From positions 1 to 51,742 of the forward strand of contig JAJBVE010000043.1 in assembly GCA_020859995.1 (NCBI GenBank): DNA of 51,742 nt, read 5' to 3'. The notes under the pieces were generated by a model. That model was not told the DNA's origin. It saw only the letters and a list, made by a program, of their open reading frames with translations, and made no database searches. Below, piece by piece: positions 18,723-27,356 of this stretch. The translations under genes were made by a program, and so were the position numbers. Every line of letters starts with the position of its first letter. The first letter of the stretch is position 1. This DNA comes from Clostridiales bacterium (lineage in GTDB: Bacteria > Bacillota > Clostridia > Lachnospirales > Lachnospiraceae).

Positions 18723-19838
18723 ATGAAAAAAGAGAAATGGAAACATCCCTTTACGCTGCACGCCAGAGCGGCTGGTGCCGGCACAGCGGCAGCTTCCGAT
18801 GCGGCTTCCGGCGGTTATATCCCGGTTGATTCGGATTTTCGCCTGAAGGACAATGCAGCGGATATCTCCATTGACACGAATTTTGCTTCCCAGAGCTTCT
18901 GGAAAGATGTGCTGACACGCTTTGCGCATAAAAAAAGCGCGATCCTGGGACTGGTGCTGATTTTGCTGATTACTCTTTTTGCCGTCATCGGCCCCGGCAT
19001 GAATGAATACACTTATTCCGGGCAGAACCTGAGCCAGAAAAATCTTGCTCCGCGCATCCCGGTGCTGGAAAACCTGGGCATCTTTGACGGCACGGAGACC
19101 ATGAGTACGACTTCCGGCACGAAGGTCAAAAACGGATATGAGGAAAACGACCTGGATGATGTTTACTACTGGTTTGGCAGCGATATCTACGGCCGCGACA
19201 TCTGGACCCGCACGTGGTCCGGCGCGCGCGTATCGCTGATTATTGCGGTGGCGGCCGCGCTGATTGATATGATAATCGGCATGAGTTATGGCCTGATTTC
19301 CGGCTATTTCGGCGGAAAAACCGATATGATCATGCAGAGAATCCTGGAGATTTCCAATGGCATCCCCAGACTGGTAATTGTGACGCTGCTTCTTCTGATT
19401 CTTTCCCCCGGTATGCTGACGATTATTTTCGCTCTGATGCTGACCGAGTGGATCGGCATGAGCCGTATCGCCCGTGCGGAGATGCTGAAGCTGAAGGAAC
19501 AGGAATTTGTCCTTGCGTCCCGGACCCTGGGTGCCGGCAGCTTTTTCATTATCTTCCGCGAAGTGCTGCCTAACATTATCGGGCCAATCATCACACAGGT
19601 GATGTTCTCTATCCCGACGGCTATTTTTACAGAAGCATTCTTAAGCTTTGTAGGACTGGGCATTCCGGTACCGCAGTGTTCCCTCGGATCGCTGATTTCG
19701 GATGGTTTTAACAGTTTGACCACACATCCTTACCAGATTGTGCCGCCTCTTGTTGTGATGGCGCTGCTGATGCTGAGCTTCAACCTGGTGGCGGACGGCC
19801 TGCGCGAGGCGCTGGATCCGAAGATGAAGGAAATGTGA
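18723..19838 (+). CDS. oppC: peptide ABC transporter permease, OppC/DppC type
   Basis: Protein of 371 residues. A cytoplasmic N-terminal segment of about 70 residues (longer than usual, with an Ala/Gly-rich start) precedes the first helix, followed by the FGSDIYGRDIWTRTWSGARVSL block of OppC proteins, five more helices and the EAA loop (RIARAEMLKLKEQEFVLASRTLGAG). It pairs with the upstream permease to form the channel. Confidence 0.9.
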   Translation: MKKEKWKHPFTLHARAAGAGTAAASDAASGGYIPVDSDFRLKDNAADISIDTNFASQSFWKDVLTRFAHKKSAILGLVLILLITLFAVIGPGMNEYTYSGQNLSQKNLAPRIPVLENLGIFDGTETMSTTSGTKVKNGYEENDLDDVYYWFGSDIYGRDIWTRTWSGARVSLIIAVAAALIDMIIGMSYGLISGYFGGKTDMIMQRILEISNGIPRLVIVTLLLLILSPGMLTIIFALMLTEWIGMSRIARAEMLKLKEQEFVLASRTLGAGSFFIIFREVLPNIIGPIITQVMFSIPTAIFTEAFLSFVGLGIPVPQCSLGSLISDGFNSLTTHPYQIVPPLVVMALLMLSFNLVADGLREALDPKMKEM

Positions 19839-19848
19839 GGTGAAGAAC

Positions 19849-20937
19849 GTGGCGGAAGAAAAAATTCTGGAGATCAAAGATATTGATATTTCCTTTAAGA
19901 CGACGGCGGGGATGGTGCATGCCATCCGGGGCGTCAATATCGATCTGATGAAGGGCGAGACTGTGGCTATCGTAGGTGAATCCGGCTCCGGTAAGTCCGT
20001 GACCATGAAAGCGGCTATGGGGATTCTGGCTTCCAACGCAACGGTTAATAAGGGATCGATTGAGTTTACTTATCACCATGCGGACGGCTCCAAAGAGACT
20101 GTGGATATTCTGAAGAAGGATAAAAAATGGATTCGTCAGCATATTAACGGCAAGCGGATTGCCATGGTTTTCCAGGATCCCATGACCAGTCTGGATCCGA
20201 CGATGACCATCGGCAAGCAGATTATGGAAGGTATGATCTGGCATTTTAAGACGCCGAAGCAGGAAGCCTGGGACCGTTCGGTTGAACTGCTTAAAGAGGT
20301 CGGAATTGAGGAACCGGAAAAGCGGATGAAAAATTATCCGCACCAGCTTTCCGGCGGCATGCGGCAGCGCGTCGTAATCGCAATCGCCCTGTCGTGCAAT
20401 CCGGATCTGCTGATCTGCGACGAACCAACCACAGCGCTGGACGTGACGATCCAGGCAAAAATTGTCGAACTGATCAAGCGTGTACAAAAGGAGCGCGGGA
20501 TTTCCGTGATTTATATTACCCATGATCTCGGCGTGGTGGCCAAAGTCGCAGATTATGTGAATGTGATGTACGCGGGGAAAATCGTGGAAAAAGGCACGAT
20601 CAACGAGATCTTTTATGATCCGCGCCATCCTTACACATGGGGGCTGCTCTCCGCGATGCCTGATCTGGATACGGATGATGAACGTCTCTACACGATTCCC
20701 GGATCTCCGCCAAACCTTCTGCATGAGAAGCCGGGAGACGCGTTCGCGCCGCGCAACAAGTACGCGCTGGAAATAGACGACAAGCTGGAGCCGCCAATGT
20801 TCCAGATTACGGAAACACACTCGGCGGCTACCTGGCTGCTGGATGAGCGCGCACCGAAGGTAGAGATGCCGGAAGAACTGAAGAAGCGCATTGAACGAAT
20901 GAAGAAGGAGGTGCTAGAAAATGGCGGCCAATTATGA
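19849..20937 (+). CDS. oppD: peptide ABC transporter ATPase, OppD/DppD type
   Basis: Protein of 362 residues. Walker [10 protein letters not shown] loop in [12 protein letters not shown], signature [15 protein letters not shown], Walker [13 protein letters not shown], and the oligopeptide-specific C-terminal region containing the PGSPPNL motif. That region in OppD/DppD proteins often holds an iron-sulfur Cys cluster, which I do not see here. GTG 19849 is chosen over GTG 19840 because GAGGTG lies 6-7 nt before it. It overlaps oppF by 17 nt. Confidence 0.9.
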   Translation: MAEEKILEIKDIDISFKTTAGMVHAIRGVNIDLMKGETVAIVGESGSGKSVTMKAAMGILASNATVNKGSIEFTYHHADGSKETVDILKKDKKWIRQHINGKRIAMVFQDPMTSLDPTMTIGKQIMEGMIWHFKTPKQEAWDRSVELLKEVGIEEPEKRMKNYPHQLSGGMRQRVVIAIALSCNPDLLICDEPTTALDVTIQAKIVELIKRVQKERGISVIYITHDLGVVAKVADYVNVMYAGKIVEKGTINEIFYDPRHPYTWGLLSAMPDLDTDDERLYTIPGSPPNLLHEKPGDAFAPRNKYALEIDDKLEPPMFQITETHSAATWLLDERAPKVEMPEELKKRIERMKKEVLENGGQL

Positions 20938-21859
20938 TTCAAAACCCCTTCTGAAGGTGAGCGGCCTGAAGCAGTACTTCCGGGTCAGCAAGAAATTTAC
21001 CGTACGTGCGGTGGATGATGTGTCCTTTGAAATCTATCCGGGAGAAACCTACGGCCTGGTTGGGGAATCCGGTTCCGGAAAATCGACGATCGGCCGCAGT
21101 GTCATCCGCCTCTATGATCCGACAGCCGGACAGATCCAGTTTAATGGGATGGACATCAGCGGTAAGATGAGCAAATCCGATACCTCCAGTCTGCGTACGC
21201 AGATGCAGATGATTTTCCAGGATCCGATGGCTTCTCTCAATCCCAGAAAAAAGGTAGCGGATATCATCGGTGAGGGTCTGGACATCCACCACAGCTATAA
21301 GACCCGGGCTGAGCGGAATGAAACAATCAGCACGATTCTGCGGAAGGTAGGACTCTCTCCAGAGCATTCGTCGCGGTATCCGCATCAGTTTTCCGGCGGA
21401 CAGAGGCAGCGTGTCGGAATTGCCAGAGCTCTGATTATGAATCCGAAGCTGATCATTGCAGATGAATGTATCTCTGCGCTGGATGTTTCCATACAGGCGC
21501 AGGTGGTCAATCTGATGAAGGATATTCAGGAGGAGACCGGCACGGCATACCTCTTCATCGCACATGATCTCTCCATGGTGAAATATATTTCAGACCGTAT
21601 CGGTGTCCTGCACCTCGGACATCTGTTGGAGACCGGCACGACGGAGGAAATCTTTGAAAACCCGGTTCATCCATATACAAAGAGTTTGCTTTCTGCGATC
21701 CCCGCGCCGAATCCGGCTGTGGAGAAAAACAGGGTTGCACTGACCTATGATTATAAAACATCCGGCCTGGATTACAGCAAGGGAACGGATCATCTGGTAT
21801 CCGGTACCCATTATGTAAAATGCACAGATGAAGAATTCTTCAGATTTACAAAAGCGTAA
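20921..21859 (+). CDS. oppF: peptide ABC transporter ATPase, OppF/DppF type
   Basis: Protein of 312 residues. Walker A GESGSGKS, signature FSGGQRQRVGIARAL, Walker B LIIADECISALDVS (Cys-Ile in place of the usual Pro-Thr/Val). AAGGAGG lies before the ATG within the end of oppD. Last gene of the operon, followed by a palindrome and a terminator. Confidence 0.9.
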   Translation: MAANYDSKPLLKVSGLKQYFRVSKKFTVRAVDDVSFEIYPGETYGLVGESGSGKSTIGRSVIRLYDPTAGQIQFNGMDISGKMSKSDTSSLRTQMQMIFQDPMASLNPRKKVADIIGEGLDIHHSYKTRAERNETISTILRKVGLSPEHSSRYPHQFSGGQRQRVGIARALIMNPKLIIADECISALDVSIQAQVVNLMKDIQEETGTAYLFIAHDLSMVKYISDRIGVLHLGHLLETGTTEEIFENPVHPYTKSLLSAIPAPNPAVEKNRVALTYDYKTSGLDYSKGTDHLVSGTHYVKCTDEEFFRFTKA

Positions 21860-21871
21860 CAGACAGAGCGC

Positions 21872-21912
21872 CAGCCGCGAGTGGCAAAGCCACTAATTTC
21901 CTTACGCGGCTG
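21872..21912. repeat. dispersed palindromic element, copy A
   Basis: Outer arms CAGCCGCG (21872-21879) and CGCGGCTG (21905-21912) enclose an inner hairpin AGTGGC-AAA-GCCACT and a 10-nt one-sided spacer. On the minus strand the spacer reads TAAGGAAATT, matching the AAGG + A/T-rich core seen in copies B, D and E. Confidence 0.55.
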
Positions 21913-21928
21913 TGTGCATAAAAAACGG

Positions 21929-21953
21929 AATCCCGCCGTCAGGCGGGATTTTT
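21929..21953 (+). terminator. terminator of the peptide transporter operon
   Basis: AATCCCGCC (21929-21937) pairs with GGCGGGATT (21942-21950) around a 4-nt loop, with a U-run starting inside the stem. Confidence 0.85.
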
Positions 21954-22037
21954 GCATAAAATCATATTTTGACAAAACAGAGGGGCGTCTGAAGAAGAGG
22001 GCTTTGGCCAGCTGCTCTACTATGTTTTTCCCTTGAT

Positions 22038-22607
22038 TTAGCAGCTGTGGGTGAGCCGCCGGTCTTCCTTCAGATACTCGATGAGTGAAAACAGCATGAC
22101 TGCCGCGCAGAGGATTACCAGCGCTATGGACAGCTGTTCCGGAATATCGCGCCAGAGAACATGCAGGACCACGGTCAGGTCCAGAAGAAAGGTTGTCAGC
22201 TTTCCGTGCCATTTTGCACTGTAAGGTTCACCGGTCTTTTTAATGACGGCCAGACCGCAGACAATCATAATCATTTCTTTGATGAACATGATCACAAAAA
22301 GGAAGGCAATGTAGTGCCGCTCCAGTATGATGCAGACCAGAAGCGCGGCCTGTGTCAGCTTGTCCGCAATGGGATCCAGTACCTTTCCGATTTTGCTTAC
22401 CATGTGAAATTTCCTTGCCACAAATCCGTCCAGGATATCGGTTACTCCAGAGAGAGCGAGCATCCCGACGGCGGCGATAAACTGCTGCCGCACCGCGTAC
22501 AGCCAGACAATCAGAGGAATCAATACCAGCCGAAACAGGGACATCGCGTTCGGGATCGTCAAAATCCGATCCTCATTGTATATGGTATCCGTGTCAGTTT
22601 TCCCCAT
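22038..22607 (-). CDS. pgsA: CDP-diacylglycerol-glycerol-3-phosphate 3-phosphatidyltransferase
   Basis: Protein of 189 residues, four to six membrane helices. It carries the complete CDP-alcohol phosphotransferase motif DxxDGxxARx8GxxxDxxxD (DILDGFVAR, then G, D and D at the expected spacing). It makes phosphatidylglycerophosphate, the first step to phosphatidylglycerol. The start at 22607 has AAAGGA 9 nt upstream; an ATG 6 codons earlier overlaps that site. It has its own promoter and is divergent from the cobC-cbiD gene. Confidence 0.88.
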   Translation of the reverse strand: MGKTDTDTIYNEDRILTIPNAMSLFRLVLIPLIVWLYAVRQQFIAAVGMLALSGVTDILDGFVARKFHMVSKIGKVLDPIADKLTQAALLVCIILERHYIAFLFVIMFIKEMIMIVCGLAVIKKTGEPYSAKWHGKLTTFLLDLTVVLHVLWRDIPEQLSIALVILCAAVMLFSLIEYLKEDRRLTHSC

Positions 22608-22668
22608 AAAATCCGGTCCTTTCATTTACGATTCATGTTGTTTTTGTCACTTGTGTTTTCGATATGCA

Positions 22669-22697
22669 ATCATAACAAAAATAGTGCAGAAATACAA
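22669..22697 (-). promoter_or_regulatory. promoter of pgsA
   Basis: Minus-strand TTGTAT (22692-22697), 17-nt spacer, TATGAT (22669-22674). Confidence 0.6.
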
Positions 22698-22740
22698 GCG
22701 CTGTTTTTCATATCTTGCGGATAAAATCGTATTATGATAT

Positions 22741-22827
22741 CCTGTCTTTATAGGAGTGATAATACTGCAAAACTGCTGCGTTTATAGACAGGGACGAAAC
22801 ACATGATACGTTCTGTCTGGTTTTTTT
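22741..22827 (+). promoter_or_regulatory. possible attenuator leader of the cobC-cbiD gene
   Basis: AGACAG...ACG (22786-22796) pairs with CGTTCTGTCT (22809-22818) and is followed by seven U (22821-22827): a terminator just upstream of the ribosome binding site. CCTGTCT (22741-22747) can instead pair with AGACAGG (22786-22792), which would break the terminator. No cobalamin-riboswitch consensus is present. The upstream promoter is unclear (TATCCT at about 22738 with an extended TGA), and if it is used the first arm may lie outside the transcript. Confidence 0.4.
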
Positions 22828-22843
22828 CGGAGGAAAGACAAAA

Positions 22844-24874
22844 ATGAAAATCTATCTGATCCGGCATGGCAGTACAGCCGGAAATCTGGAGCATCGCTAT
22901 GTAGGGACAACAGATGAACCACTGACCAATGAGGCGCTTTGTCTGCTTGAGGAAAAGAAAGAGTTTTATCCCAGACCGGACTGCGTGTTTGTAAGTCCTC
23001 TTGTGCGCTGCGTCCAGACGGCAGGCGTATTGTTCCCGGATGTGCCGCCCAGGCAGATACCCCAGCTGAGGGAGATGGATTTTGGCGAATTTGAGTATAA
23101 AAATTATGAAGAACTTAAAGAGGACGTGCGTTATCAGAAATGGATAGACAGCAATGGCACGGAAGCTTTTCCGGGAGGAGAGAGCCGGAAGACATTTGCC
23201 GGACGGTGCTGCGCTGCATTTGAAAAAGCCTGTCTGGAAGCAGAAAAGGAGAGTGCCCGGGAAGTGGCTTTTGTGGTACATGGCGGCACTATTATGGCAA
23301 TTCTGGATCGTTACGCCAGACCGCACCATGATTATTTTGAATGGCAGGTAAAAAACGGGGAAGGCTTTTCCTGCGAACTGTACTGGGACAGGGAGGAAGA
23401 AGCCTTTCCAATTGAAAAACCTTCTTGTAAGAATGAGATTTGCGGCGAAGTGCCTTCAGATAAGGAAAAATCGGCCGGCAGACTCTGGTGGGCGGAGGAA
23501 GCTTCAGAGTTAGAAGATCAGAAGCAGCTTTTTTACCTGTCAGAAATCAGTCCGCTTCCATATGCGCCCGGTATGACGGGAATTGAGGATGAGTATGTGA
23601 TGAAGCAGAATAAAAAGCTGCGCTGCGGCTATACGACGGGAACCTGCGCGGCTGCCGCGGCAAAGGCCGCCGCGCAGATGCTTCTGTCTGGCAGAATGTG
23701 TTTCCGGGCAGACCTGCTTACGCCAAAAGGGATTTGGCTGCATCTGCCCATAGAGGAGCAGCGGATCGAGGCGGGGGGAAAACCATATGCAGAATGTGCG
23801 GTGCGCAAATACGCCGGAGACGACCCGGACGCGACGGATGGTATACGGATCTATGCCCGGGCTGAATATCTTAAAAGCAATGATTCCGTTTGCAGCATTT
23901 CCGATACAGGTGCCAGAGTCGTCATTGATGGCGGCGTTGGTGTCGGCCGTGTGACCAGACCGGGACTGGAGCAGCCGGTCGGAGAAGCGGCGATCAACCG
24001 CGTGCCCCGGGAGATGATCACCCGGGAAGTGGAAACGGTTTGTGAAGCCTTTGAATACAATGGCAGACTAAAAATTACCATTTCTGTGCCGGAGGGGGTC
24101 GAGATTGCGAAGCGAACCTTTAATCCGCATCTTGGGATCGTTGGCGGGATATCCATACTGGGGACGAGCGGAATCGTCGTACCCATGAGCGAGGAGGCTC
24201 TGATTGCAAGCATCCGCGTCGAGATGAAGCAGAAGGTTGCTTCGGGGGAAAAGTACATTTTGGTTACACCGGGAAATTATGGAGAAGATTTTCTCCGGCG
24301 CGGAGGTGTCTCTGTAAATACGAGGCCAGGGAATCTGGACGAGGCATTTTCAGAAAAAACGGGTATTTGTCATGAGAACATGAAAACGGAACCTGCGTAC
24401 AGTCTTTCCGCCGAAGATTCCATGAAATGCAGTAATTATGTCGGTGAGACCCTGGATATTGCACAGGAACTGGGCGCGGAAGGGATTCTGTTTGTCGCGC
24501 ATATCGGCAAATTTATCAAGGTTTCCGGAGGCATTATGAATACTCATTCCGCGCATGCGGACTGCCGCGCGGAGCTGATCGCGGCGCAGGCAATGCGCGC
24601 CGGAGCACCCCCGGAAACCGTGAGGAAGCTGCTGGATACCAATACCACCGAGGAGGCTGTCAGCATACTCCTGGAAGCCGGTTGGCTGGAACCGACCATG
24701 GCAGAGGTGACCAGTCGTATTCATTTCCATTTACAAAAGCATTGCAAAGGGGCTTTGCAGACGGAGGCGATTATTTATTCCAGCCAGTACGGTTATCTCG
24801 GAGAGACCGACGGTGCAGGGGCAATCGTGCAGAAAATTGCACAAAGGAACGCTTTATTAGCATCGGATACTTGA
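22844..24874 (+). CDS. cbiD: fusion: histidine phosphatase (CobC-like) and cobalt-precorrin-5B methyltransferase CbiD
   Basis: Protein of 676 residues with two parts. Residues 1-185 form a histidine phosphatase: RHG at 7-9 (His8 is the phospho-acceptor), NLEHRYVGTTDEPLT as in CobC alpha-ribazole phosphatases, and the second His146 in VVHGG. A linker without known motif spans about 186-252. Residues about 253-676 are CbiD: CGYTTGTCAAAAAKAA near 261, GGVGVGRVTRPGL, and a GTSGIV block. CbiD methylates C1 in anaerobic cobalamin synthesis; CobC acts late on the lower ligand. An ATG at codon 253 has GAGGATG upstream, so separate translation of CbiD is possible. No other cobalamin gene lies nearby. 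Confidence 0.85.
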   Translation: MKIYLIRHGSTAGNLEHRYVGTTDEPLTNEALCLLEEKKEFYPRPDCVFVSPLVRCVQTAGVLFPDVPPRQIPQLREMDFGEFEYKNYEELKEDVRYQKWIDSNGTEAFPGGESRKTFAGRCCAAFEKACLEAEKESAREVAFVVHGGTIMAILDRYARPHHDYFEWQVKNGEGFSCELYWDREEEAFPIEKPSCKNEICGEVPSDKEKSAGRLWWAEEASELEDQKQLFYLSEISPLPYAPGMTGIEDEYVMKQNKKLRCGYTTGTCAAAAAKAAAQMLLSGRMCFRADLLTPKGIWLHLPIEEQRIEAGGKPYAECAVRKYAGDDPDATDGIRIYARAEYLKSNDSVCSISDTGARVVIDGGVGVGRVTRPGLEQPVGEAAINRVPREMITREVETVCEAFEYNGRLKITISVPEGVEIAKRTFNPHLGIVGGISILGTSGIVVPMSEEALIASIRVEMKQKVASGEKYILVTPGNYGEDFLRRGGVSVNTRPGNLDEAFSEKTGICHENMKTEPAYSLSAEDSMKCSNYVGETLDIAQELGAEGILFVAHIGKFIKVSGGIMNTHSAHADCRAELIAAQAMRAGAPPETVRKLLDTNTTEEAVSILLEAGWLEPTMAEVTSRIHFHLQKHCKGALQTEAIIYSSQYGYLGETDGAGAIVQKIAQRNALLASDT

Positions 24875-24886
24875 TTTGTGCGGGAT

Positions 24887-25732
24887 TCAGTGCAGATAGC
24901 TTTGCAGCGCATCTAGCTGTGCCTCTCCGTCGCCAAGTCCAAGCTCATAGACCATCTGCAGCTTAGAAGGATCACTTTCGATGCGGCCGATCTCGATCGG
25001 GGAAGAGGGACGGATCACAAAGACGCGTCCTTCTTTCTCATATTCCTTCAGGGCATCGACAGCGTCATTGTAGGTGGTGTGCCGCTGCATCAGCTGTTGC
25101 CGCAGCTCGGGATATTTCCGGTAAAACGTCCGGATCAGTGCCGGCGACATCGGCTCTTTATGATAGGAAAGGTCACGGGTGAGTACCACGATCAGCCTGT
25201 CGTAGCCGTTTTTGAGCATCCACTGGAAAGGGATGCTGTCCGAAATACCGCCGTCCAGGAAGCGCCGTCCTCCAATTTCTACAGGTTTAGAAACAAAAGG
25301 CATGGATGCGGACGCGCGCAGGACATCCATTTGTTTGTATACGCTGCGGATCCGTACATAATTCGGCTTTCCGGTTTCAATATCTGTGACTACCGCGTAA
25401 AAAGGAATGGTCTCTGCCGCGCTTTTGTAGGCTGCGTCGTCGAACACATCCAGCTCATAGGGAACATCGTGGTAGGCATATTCTGTACTGATAATATTTC
25501 CTTCTTTTAATAATGGAAGGATGCCCATGTAATTTTTGTCGTGGTTGAAGCGTTTATTATAGCGGATCACGCGGCCGGCCTGGCCGGACAGATAATTGAC
25601 GCCGAACAGGGCACCCGCAGAAACGCCGATTGCACCATGGATCTGGATCTGATTGTGCATCATGACATCCAGAACACCAGCAGTATACATGCCGCGCATC
25701 GCGCCGCCCTCTAATACAAGACCGATCTTCAT
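24887..25732 (-). CDS. patatin-like phospholipase
   Basis: Protein of 281 residues. EGGAMRG near 8 is the oxyanion loop, GVSAG at 36-40 holds the nucleophile Ser38, and DGGISDSIP near 160 holds the catalytic Asp of the Ser-Asp dyad. No signal peptide, so it acts in the cytoplasm on lipids. It matches the bacterial YjjU-like branch. AAAGGAGG lies before the ATG. Confidence 0.88.
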   Translation of the reverse strand: MKIGLVLEGGAMRGMYTAGVLDVMMHNQIQIHGAIGVSAGALFGVNYLSGQAGRVIRYNKRFNHDKNYMGILPLLKEGNIISTEYAYHDVPYELDVFDDAAYKSAAETIPFYAVVTDIETGKPNYVRIRSVYKQMDVLRASASMPFVSKPVEIGGRRFLDGGISDSIPFQWMLKNGYDRLIVVLTRDLSYHKEPMSPALIRTFYRKYPELRQQLMQRHTTYNDAVDALKEYEKEGRVFVIRPSSPIEIGRIESDPSKLQMVYELGLGDGEAQLDALQSYLH

Positions 25733-25746
25733 AAATGATTTCCTCC

Positions 25747-25945
25747 TTTATTCTCGCGAAGCAACGAATCTTCCATTGCTGCCTTTTGCCATTGTCTATT
25801 GTCATTGTCGCTGCAAGACTGATGTCCCGTCTTTTGGCATCGGGGACTTTGACTCGATCAAGTGATTCAAATTAAGTGGAATTTTATCACAAATGGCAGA
25901 ATGTGTAAATAAATTCATTATCTGTTTATTCCCGCGAAGCAACGA
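25747..25945. repeat. pair of 21-bp direct repeats upstream of the patatin gene
   Basis: The 21-nt stretches at 25747-25767 and 25925-25945 (both start TTTATTC and contain CGCGAAGCAACGA) differ at one position. A shorter copy, TTTATTCCCGCG, lies at 47552-47563 upstream of the araC gene. The 477 bp from 25733 to 26209 hold these repeats, a palindrome and two promoters, but no gene I can support. Confidence 0.6.
25881..25909 (-). promoter_or_regulatory. promoter of the patatin gene
   Basis: Minus-strand TTTACA (25904-25909), 17-nt spacer, TAAAAT (25881-25886). The leader is about 140 nt. Confidence 0.6.
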
Positions 25946-25957
25946 GCCAGATAGCGG

Positions 25958-25999
25958 AGCCATAAGGCATCCACCGGCAAGCCGGTACCTCTTATGGCT
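25958..25999. repeat. dispersed palindromic element, copy B
   Basis: Outer arms AGCCATAAG (25958-25966) and CTTATGGCT (25991-25999); inner hairpin ACCGGC-AA-GCCGGT (25973-25986). The core AAGGCATCC followed by the inner hairpin closely matches copy D read on the minus strand (AAGGTATCC), with the stem bases changed in pairs. Confidence 0.65.
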
Positions 26000-26084
26000 T
26001 AGCTTGCACGTACAGATTTTGAATTTACAGATCTTAGACTTTCTGGTTTTAGGGCATAAATCTATTTCTTTTCATTTTTGGTAC

Positions 26085-26113
26085 TTGTGGCAAAGACTTT
26101 CCTGTGATAAACT
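26085..26113 (+). promoter_or_regulatory. promoter of psuK
   Basis: TTGTGG (26085-26090), 17-nt spacer, TAAACT (26108-26113) with extended TGA. Confidence 0.55.
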
Positions 26114-26209
26114 AAGACAGATTTTGACTGACGTTCTCTGATGATATCAGGAAGATTATACGGTCAGGAAAAAGAACAGCACAGGACCGGAAAGGACAGG
26201 CTCTCATCT

Positions 26210-27211
26210 ATGGACATGCGCGGCAGCTCTATCAGACAGAAAAAAGATCAGGATCACGGTGCGTTACCGTCGGCTTTTCAATCAGGAAAATCCCGGATCA
26301 CGGTGGTTGGCGCGGTAAATGTAGATATTTGCGCAAAACCCTTTCTCCCGCTTGTGCGTGCGGATTCCAATCCGGGGATTGTCTCAATGTCCATGGGAGG
26401 GGTAGGACGTAATATCGCGCATAATCTGTGCCTGCTCGGACAGCCGGTATCTCTGATCACAGCGCTCGGGGGAGATTCCTATGGGGAAAAAATCCGGCAG
26501 GAGCTGGATTCTCTGGGAATTGATCTGGAAGGTTCTATTATAGAAGAGCATATGGCTACCTCCAGCTATGTTTTTATCACGAACGAAAAAGGAGAAATGC
26601 AGCTGGCTATCTCTGACATGGCACTCTGCGAAAAGCTTACGTGGCAGGTTATGGCGGATGCGCTTGACGAGATTAATCAGTCGTGTCTCTGCGTAATTGA
26701 CGCGAATCTGCCGGAGGAGACGATTCATTTCCTGGCGGAACATGTGACCGTTCCGCTTTTCGCGGATCCGGTGTCTACCAGAAAAATGCAAAAGCTAAAG
26801 CCCGTGTTTTCCCGGCTCCATACGCTGAAGCCCAACCGACTTGAGGCGGAAATCCTCTCTGGGATTCCGATACGGGACGAGGAATCACTCCGGGCCGCTG
26901 CTGATGCGCTTCTACGTGCCGGTGTGCACAGAGTATTTATTACACTGGGCGCAAAGGGAGTACTCTGCGCCGACCAGGAGCAGATGCTGCTGCTTCCGGG
27001 TATTCCGACCGATGTGAAAAGCACGACAGGCGGGGGCGACTGTTTTCTTGCCGCTCTGGCTTATGCGTACCGCATGGGGTTTTCCCTGAAAGAGTCCGGT
27101 ACTCTGGCGCTGGCTGCCGGGGCGATCTGCGCGGAAGGAGAGCATACCATCAATGAGCAGATGAGCGCGGCAGGCGTACATGCGCGCGCCGGGATTCCAC
27201 TCATTCGATGA
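26210..27211 (+). CDS. psuK: pseudouridine kinase (PfkB family)
   Basis: Protein of 333 residues from the start used here. PfkB-family kinase: RITVVGAVNVDI near the start, a GGVGRNIAHNL substrate motif, and the C-terminal ATP/anion-hole signature TTGGGDCFLAALAYA with the catalytic Asp. It would phosphorylate pseudouridine at 5'-OH; the assignment rests on psuG directly downstream. Start is uncertain: ATG 26210 has an AAAGGACAGG tract upstream, ATG 26141 has no such site; both leave an unusual basic N-terminal extension before the kinase fold. Confidence 0.82.
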   Translation: MDMRGSSIRQKKDQDHGALPSAFQSGKSRITVVGAVNVDICAKPFLPLVRADSNPGIVSMSMGGVGRNIAHNLCLLGQPVSLITALGGDSYGEKIRQELDSLGIDLEGSIIEEHMATSSYVFITNEKGEMQLAISDMALCEKLTWQVMADALDEINQSCLCVIDANLPEETIHFLAEHVTVPLFADPVSTRKMQKLKPVFSRLHTLKPNRLEAEILSGIPIRDEESLRAAADALLRAGVHRVFITLGAKGVLCADQEQMLLLPGIPTDVKSTTGGGDCFLAALAYAYRMGFSLKESGTLALAAGAICAEGEHTINEQMSAAGVHARAGIPLIR

Positions 27212-27222
27212 AAATGCATGGC

Positions 27223-27255
27223 ATGGTGCCAGACGAGCGCCACTGGCGCTTGGCA
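27223..27255. repeat. palindromic element, copy C (loose match)
   Basis: Outer arms GGTGCCA (27223-27229) and TGGCACC (27249-27255), inner hairpin AGCGCCA/TGGCGCT (27234-27248), spacer GACG on one side only. Same two-tier layout as copies A, B, D and E but no AAGG core. It lies between psuK and psuG and may simply stabilise the transcript. Confidence 0.45.
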
Positions 27256-27356
27256 CCTCGCAATCATAATATGAAACAGATGGATAAAGCCCCTACGGCC
27301 GCTTCTTGGGACGTAAGGGATCTAACCATAAAATAATTGCAACAGGAGGAACGAAA

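Noticed and set aside
19780-20820. 346-codon minus-strand open frame
   Set aside because: Shadow of oppD.
22640-22843. Cobalamin riboswitch before cbiD
   Set aside because: The region is short and lacks the B12-box and conserved junction sequences.
25958-25999. CRISPR repeats
   Set aside because: The palindromes are thousands of bases apart and have no regular spacers; no cas genes are present.
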